From: Kalaharituber pfeilii
Lineage: Eukaryota; Ascomycota; Pezizomycetes; Pezizales; Pezizaceae
NCBI GenBank assembly: GCA_015179045.1
Contig: WHUZ01000085.1
Span: forward strand, 1 to 64,000
Direction of reading: 5' to 3'
Length of the DNA stretch: 64,000 bases
Shown: piece by piece, positions 23,957 through 35,661 of the stretch
Layout of the letters: the number at the start of each line of letters is the position of its first letter
How positions within the stretch are numbered: position 1 is the stretch's first letter
Notes under the pieces: model-generated
Databases searched by the model: none
Seen by the model: only the letters and a program-made list of their open reading frames with translations
What the model was told of the DNA's origin: nothing
Position numbers and translations under genes: made by a program

Positions 23957-26135
23957 ATGGTCCAATGTCCTGTTTGCGGAAAAGAAATCCCCATGAGCTC
24001 GATCAACCGGCACCTTGACCGGGGATGTGAGGACGGCATGGGTGATGTACCATCAACGGGAACAGCAGTGGTATCACCAAAATCAAAGTCTGGACGGCCG
24101 GTGGCAAGTATTTTCCAGACTCCGGCTAAGAAGAGACCGGCGCAGGCTATGGGTGGAGGGAGTGGTGGAGGAGGGAGTAGTAGTGTGGTGAGAAGCGGTA
24201 CCGGGAGGAATCCATCGCCGACGACGGGGATACATGGAGGGTTTGTGCAAGGGCAAGGGCAAAGAGGTAGTGGGGTGTTCTCAAAAGAGGAAAGGGGAGG
24301 TGATGCTGCCGGGGAGGGTAGGGCAGCTTTTGGTCAAGGGCAGAACGAAATTCAGAGTCGGTCCATGTTGGATTCCGCACCTCCGGCGAAGAAACAAAAG
24401 AAGTCCTCCGAGAAACTTCAGGATGCCATGCCATTAGCAGAAAAGGTTCGACCGAAAGCGCTAGATGAGATATGTGGACAGGATCTGGTTGGGCCAGAGG
24501 GGGTATTACGAGGATTGATTGAGAAGGAGAAGGTGCCGAGCATGATACTATGGGGAAGTGCAGGGTGTGGGAAGACCACCATTGCGAGGGTAATTGCGAG
24601 GAGGACCAAGTGTCGGTTTGTGGAGATCTCAGCAACGGAGTCGGGGGTCGCGGAGTGTATGTTGTGGGCTCCTTTCACACCTCTAGATCTATGGTGGATA
24701 GGGTGGAGGTGGATGAGAGTGCAAATTGGCTGATGAAATACATGAGATGCGGTACCTTGTGGGTATAGGCAAGAAAATTTTCAATGAGGCGAAGACGGAC
24801 TTAGTGATGACAGGACGAAAGACTATATTGTTTTGCGACGAAATACATCGGTTTTCGAAGTCACAGCAGGATGTATTTTTGGCGCCGGTGGAGAGCGGGC
24901 AGATTACATTGTGAGTTATGAGACACATATGAGCATCTCGCAATGTGGACAAGCTGACTTTGACTTACAGGATTGGGGCCACTACAGAGTACGTTTGACT
25001 ACCATTACGTGATACAAGTTTGAACTCAATTCATGTTTCCAGGAACCCGTCGTTTAAAGTACAATCTGCACTGTTATCTCGGTGCCGAGTATTTACCCTG
25101 AAAAAATTGACCTCACAAGACATCGAACATATCCTCCGACGGGCTTTAGAATCTGAATCCCCCCGGGACGAAGACAGCGACAAACCAATCCTTCCCTCTC
25201 AACTCGATGACGAAATGCTCTCTTACCTCGCCCTTTTCGCGGACGGTGATGCCCGGACAGCATTAAATTTGCTGGAGCTAGCACTAAGTCTGTCGCATAA
25301 GCAGTTTGATAAGGATGCGATCAAGAAGGCGTTAACGAGGACACTTGTGTATGACCGCTCCGGAGATATGCATTATGATGCAATATCTGCATTTCATAAG
25401 TCAGTGAGAGGCTCAGACCCGGATGCGGCGCTTTATTGGTTAGGGAGGATGTTGATGGGAGGGGAGGTAAGAATGCAGATTCAAGCCTGGGGTGCAACGA
25501 CTGGCATAGTGGCTAAGCAAGTTATTGCATAGGACCCATTATATATTGCGAGGAGAATGGTTGTTATTGCAAGTGAAGAGTATGTTGAACTTTTCCACAC
25601 AGGTGGAAGCTATTGTCAGCAATAGATATTAACCCCGCATGACAGCGTAGGGCTCGCAGATAACACCATGCTTCCTCTCGCCACAGCCACGATGACCGCA
25701 GTACAGCAAATTGGGCTCCCAGAGGCACGCATCAACCTCGCGCATTGCGCAGTCGCTTTAGCTGAGGCGAAGAAGTCTACTCGCGCGTATCGTGGCTTAA
25801 ATGCAGTCATGGGACTCCTAGAGAATGACCCTGTAGCATGCGGTGCACCGGTACCATACCACTTGAGGAATGCGCCGACAAGGTTGATGAAGGAGATGGG
25901 GTATGGAAGAGAGTACAAGTACGTGAAGTTACATCGGCTTCTAATATATGAAAGGGGACTAATATAAAGTTGCAGATATAATCCGGACTATGTCGATGGC
26001 CAGGTCCTACAGCAGTATTTACCGGAGCAGCTTGAAGGGAGAAAATTTTTGGAGGATCAGCATTTGGGGACTAAAATGGATCCAGATCTGCAAGCGAGGA
26101 AAGCTGGAGGTGGGAATTTCGTCAGAAAGGAATGA
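23957..26135 (+). CDS. MGS1: Mgs1/WRNIP1/RarA AAA+ ATPase (replication-fork maintenance)
   Basis: Nuclear AAA+ protein that acts at stalled replication forks and binds ubiquitinated PCNA. Inferred exons are 23957-24656, 24769-24910, 24971-24988, 25043-25466, 25533-25602, 25651-25918 and 25976-26135, giving about 593 residues. An N-terminal UBZ4 zinc finger ([21 protein letters not shown]) is followed by a low-complexity linker, then [16 protein letters not shown], Walker [11 protein letters not shown], Walker [12 protein letters not shown], sensor 1 IGATTENPSF, the Arg-finger segment [19 protein letters not shown] and the C-terminal MgsA domain to FVRKE. The third exon is only 18 nt. One junction is doubtful: the family's SEDIGLADN becomes [15 protein letters not shown] with the only frame-keeping splice (25603-25650), so either this residue stretch is unusual or a lesion lies there. 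The remainder is clean. Confidence 0.9.
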
Positions 26136-27361
26136 CACAAAGTATAGATTTTGTTCTTGTATTCGCATATACCTTGTGCAATTTGCTGAGACACTTTTTT
26201 AGCGATGGCCCCCAACCCAGGTTGGCTTGTATAATATTTATATCCTTACATTTGCCGGTCTATTGCATTTTTCTTTATGGGATATTACAATTTTTTGCAT
26301 AAATGCATCTATTTGGGTAGTCAGTATCTATTGGACTACATGGAACTTTTCTCGGCGTACGGAAGGACTGGCAGAAAAGTAAGTTCCACCTTCCGCTTTC
26401 GAAAAAGTGCATCTTGGCGCATAATGCAGTTGATGCACTCGCATGCAGGGTGGAATTTGAGTTGCATAAATAGTTTGTACATAGTAGTTCAGCTTGTAAT
26501 TCTCAATTTTCTAGTTATAAGGCTATCCTACAGCTTATATACGAACTGCGCTTTCTGACAGCTTGAGTATATAATGTCTGGTTTCTTGAGTATGCGATTT
26601 CTTACAATTTGAGCATGCAATATCTGAAGCAAAGGTAGAGATAAAGGTACTGTAGAAACAACTGCAGAAATAATTTCAGAGAGGATACTAGTACAAGAGA
26701 GCATAGTAGGCCTCCGGGACCTCCTTTATTTAATATTAGATCTCGACTTCCAAGTGAGGGTATATATAAACCTTAGAATACTTTTACAGATACAAATTGA
26801 AAATTACCAGCTGAACTGTAGTGAATGAACTGTGTTATGCAACTAAAATTCGGCGATGCATAATGCTGCATATCAATGCATAGTTTGCACTATGCGCCAA
26901 GACCTGCCATTTCGAAAACGGAAGGTGGAACTTACTTTTCTGCCAGTCCTCCGTAGGGCGTTGTTATAGTCACATCCGGTGATCTGCAGAATATATGTGT
27001 AACATGATCGCTGTAAGGCTTGCTTCAATTGCATGGCACATTCAGCCCAACCAACAAAATAGTCCAGTTGTCTAACGTTGCAGGGTCCAGTCAATTGAGG
27101 GGACAGACGCGGTCCATGGGCATCACCACGTAATTGGATTTGGAAATGCGTTTGGTACGATTACTAGTTACTGTAGTTGAGCTTGTGCTTCTTGAAACCG
27201 CATGACCCATGGCTGCTACCCCACCGTAGCTGCCGAGCTTTAGAAGCACCTCCCACCAAATAACACTCTTCCAATCCCGTCACTCGCATTACTTCCCTCC
27301 TTGGAAACCCCTCCCTTTCTTCTCTCCCTCTTGGTTTTCTACCTTTAGATTATCTATCTAT
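26136..27361. other. Intergenic stretch with a TIR element
   Basis: Between MGS1 and the aminotransferase gene the only structure seen is the inverted-repeat element listed next, followed by a CT-rich segment (about 27270-27350) that probably belongs to the aminotransferase promoter and leader. Confidence 0.5.
26358..26960. mobile_element. About 600-bp element with 80-bp inverted termini
   Basis: The left end (about 26358-26440) and the reverse complement of the right end (about 26875-26960) share TACGGA, GGACTGGCAGAAAAG, TAAGTTCCACCTTCCG, TTTCGAAA and TCTTGGCGCATA in order, over about 80 bp. The interior is AT-rich and has no transposase frame, so this looks like a MITE-type non-autonomous element. 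GGCG-like bases flank both ends, but the target duplication is uncertain. Confidence 0.75.
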
Positions 27362-29735
27362 ATGGGACTCGGTCTCTTCGCTACTGGACTCCCGTCTGTG
27401 ATTTCTCGCCCCCTGTGGAGAGCGTCGACTCGTTCATTGACACTGGTAGCAACAAAAGCGCATTTGCAATCTTCGAGAGGGATGGCGTCGTCTGTGGGGC
27501 TCATCAGACCCGCAGCGAGGGTCGCATCGCAGAGTAAGGATGTCTGGTGAGTGTGAGGCAATTGCGATGGATTTTTTCGTCGCTGAATTGTGGAATAAGG
27601 CACTTTGTTTGAAATTGAGACGTGTGAAGAGTGAACATGTTAGCTGATGAATGACTCCAATTGAAATTGGCAATTGACACAGGACGACAGTCAATGAAGC
27701 TGCCTCGGAATGCGCAACTCCGGTGATAAATTTGGGACAAGGATTCTTGTACGTTCTTTTCCAGCCTCTGGCTTTCCTAGGTGGGCATCACGCTAACTGG
27801 ATACAATGATGCTGGTGTAGTGGGTACAATCCGCCAGATTTCATCCTCAAGGCTGCAAAGGAGGCGATGGATAGGGTGGATTGTAATCAATATGCTCCGA
27901 CGAAGGTAGGGGATGATATTGGTGGAGATTCTGAGAGGGGGTCACTCTAGTGCCCTACTATAAGGCGTTATACTACACGTTTCTTGAAAACCCCTTGCAA
28001 TTCACAGTATGCTTGAATTTTGGTAGGAGGGGCGGCTTTGCTGATATGATCCTGGATGAATGTGTAGGGGAGACTGCGGCTCCGCAAAGCCCTTTCAGGA
28101 GCATACTCGCCACATTTTGGAAGGACGCTGGACCCGGATACAGAGATTGTGATTACGTCGGGGGCTAATGAGGGTAGGCAGTTCTGAACTAAGCCTGCTC
28201 TGGAATCAGGATCCTTGTTCTGAAGTAGAGATGCTGATGGGGGTTAATTGGATAGGCATGCTTTCTGCGTTTATGGGGTTTGTGGAGCAGGGAGACGAGG
28301 TAGGTTATCTGATTACCGGCAGGCATAGTGAAGGGAGAATTGAAGAATGACAGCTAATAAACCTTCTAGGTTATCGTGATGGAGCCCTTTTTCGACCAGT
28401 ATGTCTCAAATATCCAGATGGCTGGGGGAAAGCTGGTCTATGTTCCACTACACCCACCGAAGAAGGGAGCTACGGAGGTCTGCCCTGCGTCGGAATGGAA
28501 ATTGAATATAGATGAATTGAAAGCGAAGATCACTGAGAAGACGAGGATGATTGTATGGTTCCCTTACTCCTAGTTTAGGCACGGGTACAGGTATATTCGA
28601 AGGTACTGATGCATGGTGGATGTAGGTTCTGAATACACCGTGAGTGGATGTATACTCCTTCAGCTGGTTTGAAGCATGGTAGTTGACGCTTGTATTCATC
28701 TAAATAGACACAATCCAATTGGTAAGACTCTACACGCAACCCACTCAGTTTCAGGTACTGACCTTTGGCACTTAGGCAAGGTCTTCACCCGTGAAGAACT
28801 TGAGGCCATCGGTAAGATCTGCGTAGAAAACAACATCATCATTCTCAGTGACGAGGTCTATGACCGTCTCTATTATATGCCCTTCACTCGGATAGCGACT
28901 CTCTCCCCGGAAATCAGTAGGTTGACCATCACGGTGGGATCAGCGGGAAAGAATTTCTATGCTACGGGATGGTATGTTAAATTACACATGCTGATTGAGG
29001 GTAAAGATTGTAGGGATGGTAGCTAATTGCTCGCTGGGACATAGGAGAGTGGGTTGGCTCATCGGTGAGCCACACCTGATTAGATATTGCACTGCAGCCC
29101 ATACCAGGGTAATTAACCTTCTCACTGTCAATATACTCTTTCAAAGCAGAACCTAACATCTCGGCTTTCACTCTTCACAGATCTGCTTCTCCTCTGTGTC
29201 CCCTCTTCAAGAGGCTGCCGCCATCGGCTTCGAACAAGCCGATGCTGTGGGCTTCTGGGAAACTTCGAAGAACGATATGCAGCGCAAAATGGATCTCTTT
29301 AACGAAATCTGGGATGAGCTTGGGGTCCCCGTATGTCCATTCCTCCCTCCTCCATCCCTCCTCCATCCCTCCTCCCACCTTCCCCTACTTCGAGCTACCC
29401 CATCTTCCAATCCTCACATAGCTAACCCGTTGTCGCAAATACAACAGTATACCAAGCCCGACGGTGGCTACTTCGTCCTCGTCAATCTTAACCGGCTTCA
29501 ACTGCCTCCAGACTACCCGTTCCCCGAACACGTCCTTTCACGCGCCCGTGACTTCCGTCTCTGCTGGTGGCTTATCAAGGAGATTGGGGTTGCGGCGATC
29601 CCGCCAACAGAGTTCTACACCAGGGAGACGGAGAAGGAGGCGGAGGATTATTTGCGGTTTGCGGTGTGCAAGGAGGATGAAGTGTTGGAGGCTGCAAAGG
29701 AGAGGTTGAGGAAGCTGAAGGCATACTTGAAGTAA
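27362..29735 (+). CDS. BNA3: Kynurenine/arylformamide-pathway aminotransferase (Bna3-type, PLP fold type I)
   Basis: PLP-dependent kynurenine-2-oxoglutarate transaminase-like enzyme converting kynurenine to kynurenic acid. At least 11 exons can be joined in frame. The N-terminus (RPLWRASTRSLTLVATK) is basic and Ser/Arg-rich, consistent with a mitochondrial presequence, with an internal Met that could give a cytosolic form. Conserved segments in order: INLGQGF, FGYNPPDF, NQYAPTKGR, TSGANEGMLS, VIVMEPFFDQY, the asparagine motif NTPHNPIGKVF (rebuilt from three exons), ILSDEVYDRLYY, the PLP-lysine motif TVGSAGKNFYATGWRVGW with Lys in SAGK, and a C-terminal DFRLCWWLIKEIGVAAIPP with the substrate-binding Arg region. 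The splice sites around NTPHNPIG all use GT-AG and keep frame. The fourth intron (27906-28067) is the longest, at about 160 nt. AATAAA lies about 60 nt after the stop. No lesion seen. Confidence 0.9.
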
Positions 29736-29914
29736 GGCTATAGGGAGCTGGTATAGAGATTATATTATGGGTGTCACTGTGTAGCATGTTCTAGTAATAA
29801 ATTTGATAAAACTGGTTACCCTCATCTACAGCACTTCGTTGACGTAAGGTCTCCTGATCTTTCATCGAAAAGGACTATCCTCTCCTCAACCTCGTCTCGA
29901 TGGCTCTATTCAAG

Positions 29915-29943
29915 TAGTCTGGTTGCACTACTCCCCGGTAGGG
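29915..29943. mobile_element. 29-bp TAGTCTGGTT micro-insertion with 9-bp duplication
   Basis: TAGTCTGGTTG begins the insert directly after CTATTCAAG (29906-29914), and CTATTCAAG recurs directly after it (29944-29952). The right end (CCGGTAGGG) is not an inverted copy of the left. Confidence 0.65.
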
Positions 29944-30534
29944 CTATTCAAGCTGATCAGCGCAAACTTGTAATTTTTGGCACTTCCTTCTCACCATTCC
30001 TATCTTGGCAACTACCGAATCGGTTCACCAACCTTCCATATTATAGTACATTATCACCAGAATTAAGCCAGCCTCCTGGAGTACACACAATCGCTACCAC
30101 AATTCATCGGATATCTTTACAACGAAAACCCGGGAAAGTTGAGTCCCATTCTGTAAAAGACGTATTTGAATATAGACTTAATGGTCTTAGGGCCTGTTCT
30201 GAAGTCTTCAGCGTTCGGACTTTACTCCTGAATGTGGTAAGATCACTGGGTTTCGGGTCTAATCTTAGATAAAGTCTCGAAGTACTGTGGGAGAGTTTCT
30301 TCAACAAGTTGGGGGGAGCAGAATCTCCGTCCTGCCCCCTTCTCACATATATATAGGATACAACTCCCCCGTCCCCTCTTTCAGCAACAACCCAATCCCG
30401 GCATCTACCCCCCTCCCCCCCCTTGCTCATCGCAACTCCCCCCTCCAGTAACAGCATACGCGTACACCGTCACAGTGCTTTACCAACCCTTGGAGTCACG
30501 AGACATGCATCCATGCATCCAAGAGGATGCCTGT

Positions 30535-30735
30535 TGAGAAATGCAATAACTCAACCAAAAGAACTCCTTTTTAGATTTTGAGAAAGGATTTAGATTTTCT
30601 GACGCCCATTCATGTAGTTTAATATTTTATTTTAATTGATTTTTTAGCGATTTTTTGGGCAGTACTACAAACAGAGGTGCAAGGGGCCCGCTCCGATACA
30701 CTTCTCGCTTTTCCTTATACTGCATTGTCCCGAGG
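30535..30735 (+). repeat. Dispersed repeat, copy 2
   Basis: Same-orientation diverged relative of 7785-7995, sharing CTCAACCAAAA, TTTTGAGAAAGGATTTAGAT, GGGCAGTACTAC and AGAGGTGCAAGGGG-type blocks. More A/T-rich than copy 1 in its middle. Confidence 0.7.
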
Positions 30736-31194
30736 ATTTGTGCCTACGCACTGTACCATCTGCAGAATGAGGTCACTGGCCGAGGATTCCTTGGGAAGAA
30801 TGCCTTTCTGGATCGTCAAGTCCTTACAATTTGACAGAAAGTTCAGCAGGCGCAATCATGGAGCTTGTCCAGGAATTGTGCTGAGTGAGAAACGTTGGGA
30901 ATGAGATGTTCCAATGCAACTTCATATATGACGGAGACACCAAGACAATCATGTTCTGTGAACCTATAGAGAAATGCACATTCGACTCTCCCGAAGGAAC
31001 TAATGGTTCTGACATGAGCTTTCAATGACAGAATACCAATGATCACGTACAAGTCACGCTGGCTGATGCTTCGAACAATGGTGTTTCTTCAAGCCAAAGC
31101 TGCCTTGGGACCAATGACATCTGTGATATCAACAAAGCAGAAGCTATTTTCCAGTTAGGCATTTGACGATGAATACAAAGCACAATTTGATATA

Positions 31195-31788
31195 GTGCAG
31201 ATTCCTACGGAGAGCTCTCCAAATTCAATCTGTCTCAAGTTGATTTCGGTGGGGGGGATGTAGATGGGAAAAATTATGAGGCGCACATCAACGACGCAAT
31301 AAAGCAAGCCATCAAGATGAATGAAACCTGCCTGGCCGTAATGACTACAAGTGGAAGCAACCATTTGTTTATCTTCGAAATACCAAAGCAAGCACTTTCT
31401 GTGTATGATGGGCAGTTCAAAGTGAGATTCCAAAAGTATATCTCTGGGCAATGGTTTAATGGATTTTGCTATCGAACATGAAGGTGTCTTAATTACTATG
31501 GTTACTGAAGCTAAGGGAAGAGACTTCAATCAAGCGGTGTCGCAATGTGTGATTCAAATGGAATCAACAGGTAAGGAGCCTCATCAAATGAATAGGAAGT
31601 GTGAAGGGAACTCAGACTACGAACCACAGCAACCCTACGGTATTGTAGCAACCAATGACATATGGCTGTTCCGCACATCTCTACTTAAAACCGAAGACAT
31701 GCAGAACTTTGAAGAAGGCATCAGCAAGCTGTTCAGTTACGATATTTCAAGCAGTCAAGGAGGGTATAGTAGGAGGAAGGCGAAGTAA
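31195..31788 (+). pseudogene. Decayed ORF with PD-(D/E)XK-like motif
   Basis: Two overlapping plus-strand frames together look like one coding sequence: an upstream frame (about 31201-31469, containing NYEAHINDAIKQAIKMNETC and HLFIFEIPKQALSVYD) and a downstream frame from 31459 to the stop at 31788 (containing FAIEHEG, ITMVTEAKGRDFNQ and YGIVATNDIWLFRTS). Continuity from QWFN to DFAIEHEG requires a one-base frame change near 31456. VTEAKGRDFNQAVSQC has the E-x-K plus downstream Gln pattern of PD-(D/E)XK nuclease folds, but that is inference from a short motif. I do not recognise the family. The 5' end could not be found. Confidence 0.45.
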
Positions 31789-33665
31789 TCTAGACACGTA
31801 GAACCAGCTTCGGGGGCTAGCTCGAGGGAGGCGAAGCAAGTGGAACCTCCTGTGCGGCCACCTACAGAGGACCCAGTATAATCTCGAACCGACAAAGTGT
31901 TATGGGCCGAAGCCAGAAACGTCGAAAGGAACCAGCTTAGGAAATACGGAAGTGTACACCGTAGTTGACCATAAGTAGGAAACTAAAACTCCGAGAAACC
32001 TCCAAGATCCACTAGGCCCAGTAAGGCCAGTATGTGGTGGACAATCCCAATAGGGCAAGTTTGCGGCTTAGAGCCGAGTAGGGTTAGGACGGAATCGAAG
32101 AACGGGAAGCGATCAGCGCTGGCGCCGTTGTTTAAATAGCACGTAGAACTCTCTGGGTAGAAATACAGAGCGAGCAAATTTACTTCTTCTCTCTATATTA
32201 TTTTAGGTTATGAGCTGGGAGATGCGCGAACGTTAAAGCGACACCTCCGAATATGTAGCTAACTCATCATTCGATGGGAAAACATCATTCGATGGAAAAA
32301 TGAAGAAAACATCCCCTGAGTATCTTTTTTCCATCAAATGATGAGTTGGCTATTCGGAGGTGCTTTCAATGTTCGCGCCTCTCCGGGCTCATAACCTAAA
32401 ATAATATGGAGAAAAGAAGTATGTGCTCGCTGTGGTTCTATCTACTTTTCTTGAGAGAGTTCTATGTACTGTTTAAACAACGCCAGTGCTGATCCCTTCA
32501 CGTTTCGCTATCCTCTCGACACATACTTCTAGTGTGCCAAACGGGCCTCTATTTCTCTTTTATTTCTCCTTTCTTTTCTTTTCTTTTCTTTTGCCTCTTT
32601 CTCTTTTGTTGAAGAAACTTGAACCGACGGTGTGGGGTAAGTACTCTAATACATATGCTAAGCACTGGCCCTCTTTGTGGACAATCAGGGACAAACATCA
32701 AGTGCTAGTCTTTTCTTCTTTCCTTCTTCCTATCGTATCTGAACCCTAATGCATGCGAGCTAGAGTACTCTACATTGTACATACTTCTCTGCTGGTACGC
32801 GCAACTTATGTCGATGGGGGAGCGGCAAAGCTTATATTATTTCAATGCCGAGCATGCACTTCAGTTGATAATGCCAATCATTGTAATTTGCCCACATTCG
32901 ATCGCGACTTGGTATTTTCAAGTATTTGGTCCCTTCGCTGCAATTTCTCATTAGGAAGTAAATGACGCCTTACCGTGAGATTATCCGTGAACATCTATCG
33001 AACCAGTTGCATACCGCTTAGTTAGGGTGGTTAGAATGGCTTTGAGAGGTTTATTAGATAACGTCAGGACGGGTAATGACCTTGACACGTGACTGGGTTC
33101 AACTCAGGCGCCAGGCATGCCTAGTTGAGGAGCTATCCGACGATTCCCAGTATCATGCATATTCGATCTGCACCCCTCCCCCACCTCCCCAAATCCCAAA
33201 AACAGAAACGTCCCACCACAATCAGGGGCTTGTTTTCCCAGAAACCCAGTTAGAAGTTTGCTTCTAGCTCTTTTTTTCTTCAGCAGATCAGTAGAGTACG
33301 TCATTCAAAAAACTGGGACTATCACTGCATAATGATATTACATTAGGTGTTCCCAAGGAAGTGATTAATTTGTGGCATGCATGGCTATGGCCCCGATTGC
33401 ATCTTGATTACCTCATGATCATCACGATCGTTGGTTTTGTTTGCCATATGTTGCAGGCAGGGATCATGAGGTGCTTGTTCAGGGTAAGGTTCTTGGCTGT
33501 TAAAACAAGGTTTGATACTAGTCTTGTGACCAGACACTTGAGACACGACTTCCTCGCAAGGCTACCTGCAAGCTAGACTAACCCCTTTAGTGCCTTTAAA
33601 ATTTATTACTCAAAAAGGTAGTCACAACGTCTATTCAAATAGCGTAGCTTCAGAGGCTGCACGTA
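31789..33665. other. Intergenic stretch dominated by a foldback
   Basis: Apart from the large inverted repeat at 32085-32515, only short frames without motifs are present. (TTTTC)n pyrimidine tract at about 32560-32600. Confidence 0.5.
32085..32515. mobile_element. About 430-bp foldback element with arms near 200 bp
   Basis: The left arm (about 32085-32310) and the reverse complement of the right arm (about 32330-32515) share, in order, GATCAGCGCTGGC/GATCAGCACTGGC, GTTGTTTAAA, TAGAACTCTCT, ACTTCTT, TATTATTTTAGGTTATGAGC, GCGCGAAC, CACCTCCGAATA, AACTCATCAT and GATGGAAAA. The centre is A-rich and carries a short local repeat of CATCATTCGATGG. Arms differ by many transitions. No ORF. Confidence 0.8.
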
Positions 33666-35049
33666 TTACTTCTCATTCCCCAAACTACCATTATCAAATG
33701 GCAAGCCCGCGTCCGTCCTCACAACCCCATATACACCTGCAAAATCGCAGTTCTCAGCAGGGCGCCCGTCACCAGCAGCAGCGGATACCTTCTCGAGGTG
33801 TTCCTCTAGCGTTTTGGTGATTTTGAGCACGTCTGGACAGCCGGAAGCTAATGCAAGCTTGAGGGCGTGATTGACGTCTTTAAGAGCGAGGGGAACAGAG
33901 AAGAGAGGCTATTGGGTAATGGGTGTGAGCGTCAATAAGGCAAGTGTAGAAAGGAAGATATATGCATATTGTGCGTACCTCTTGTCGCAAGTAACCCCCC
34001 CTGTCATCCGTTTCGAGTATGCAGGTATTCTGTCCCTAACCCAGATTTCTCCGCAAAGACCAGACCCTCAGCCAGAGTTTCAACCTACATGAGAGATTAG
34101 TATTTTTTTTTTCAACTTGGTGCATTGGCTTGAGCCGAAAGGGCTTGTTACTACTGGCATATGCTTCTGACTGGACGCATGCTTACCATTGAACCTATGA
34201 ATGTATTTCCAGTGATTTTGAGAAGCAGAGCTTTCCCGACAGGTTCGTCCGACATGTCAATGGTCATGCGGGAGATTCTGCGATTGGTGCATTTTAGCTT
34301 TCTGTGTATGAGCATGTAGAAATTTATTTCAGTACTTAAGACTAGAATGTGCAGAAATAATTAGCCTCATGTTTCTGCCATCTGAAAAAGTTATTTAGGT
34401 AATAAAAAGCAATTCTGCCTCCCGCTGAGAATGCTGGCATATCGTCCAAGCCACCAACGCTTGCAGCAGATAAGGAATTGCTTTTCTAGCACAAGAGCAC
34501 AAGCGGAAAATGTTCTTTTAGAATATGTACTTCTTCGTACCAATGCATTATGACGAAGTAGAGTAATTGGAACCCCCCTGGATATTGCATAATGCATAAG
34601 ATCATTGGCCAGTGCCTTGCAGCAATTCTAAATCGTCATCTGCAATGTGCCGTAATTCAAGGAAATCTGAGTAAATGTGATAGTAATGGATGAAACAAAC
34701 TCACTCGGCATTGCAACGAATTCCCCACCAGCCTTGCTCACTCTGCTTGCAATTGCCTCAGCCGTCTCTGGCAGCCTGTTGACGTTTCAACAAATAGCTT
34801 GCCCTGGACATTAATGTTCACCGACAACATTTCTTCATACACATCGTTCACTGATTGGTCATCACCTAGTGAGATAAATATGATATCTGCATCCTGTGCA
34901 GCGCGCTCCACAATCTCGGAGGGAATTGCTCTCTTCAGGTCGGAGGCACAAAGTGCAGAGTGAGATTCCTGCATCCGACGAGTGTTACGATTGAATATGA
35001 TGAGCGGTTTTCCTTCAAGTGGACCCTTGGAGACAAGGTTGATGGCCAT
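33666..35049 (-). pseudogene. Decayed 6PGDH/3-hydroxyisobutyrate dehydrogenase-like gene
   Basis: The NAD(P)-dependent beta-hydroxyacid dehydrogenase family is recognisable from 5' to 3' on the minus strand: MAINLVSKGP and IIFNRNTRR (Rossmann strand 2), DADIIFISLGDD, KLFVETST, then EAIASRVSKAGGEFVAMP, DEPVGKALLLKITGNTFIGSM, VETLAEGLVFAEKSGLG, and finally DVNHALKLALASG to GVYGVVRTDAGLPFDNG with a stop at 33666. Lesions: a one-base loss between VETST and LPETAEAIA (near 34778); the segment that should hold the conserved GAPxxA region (34500-34680) is unreadable; and no first exon with the GxGxxG motif exists upstream of 35049. The conserved catalytic-Lys region (GKALLLKITGN) remains. Probably a dead gene. 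Confidence 0.75.
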
Positions 35050-35661
35050 CCCCTAGTTATCAGTGACATTATTGACATAAGTAGAGGGTTCGTTCTTTCT
35101 ACGGTATGAAAAATGTTATTGGATCATGCATTTCAAGGATGAAGCGAAAGAGTGAAATCCCAAGATGCATATCAGACCCCCCTCAAACGATAATAAGTAA
35201 TCAAAATTTGACATCAAAGATAGAGATTGACATTGCGAGGTTGCACACACTGTAATGAAGCTTAGATTTTTGCCAAAGGAACATTACACTGCCCATATTA
35301 CCCAAGCCTATCCAGGCTAGCTGAGGCGGGAAAGCTTTGAGCCACATCATTAAAGTTAGGAAAAGCTTTAAGCGGCCAGTGAGATGACAACGTCAAACCA
35401 AAACCTGAGGGGTTCGAATTTTTTTTAAGTTGGTAAGACAGTTCGCTTGTCTCTGGTCTAGGTATTTGTGCTCTAGTCTACTTAGACTCCCATGAAGTAG
35501 TGTGGGGTTACATCTCAGTTTGTCAGCAGCACCCACATTCAAAATCCGGCCACGGGTCTAGCCGGTACCTACAACGTTCCCAGCTAGTGACAATGTGGTG
35601 CCATCCGATAGGTGCATTGCTTTAAGATTTGCGATGGCATCTCAAGGGATGCCTGGAAGTT

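Larger units (their letters stand above)
29736..31194. other. Repeat-bearing intergenic stretch
   Basis: Contains the micro-insertion at 29915-29943, the second copy of the dispersed repeat (30535-30735) and C-rich tracts (30400-30425). No supportable gene. Confidence 0.5.
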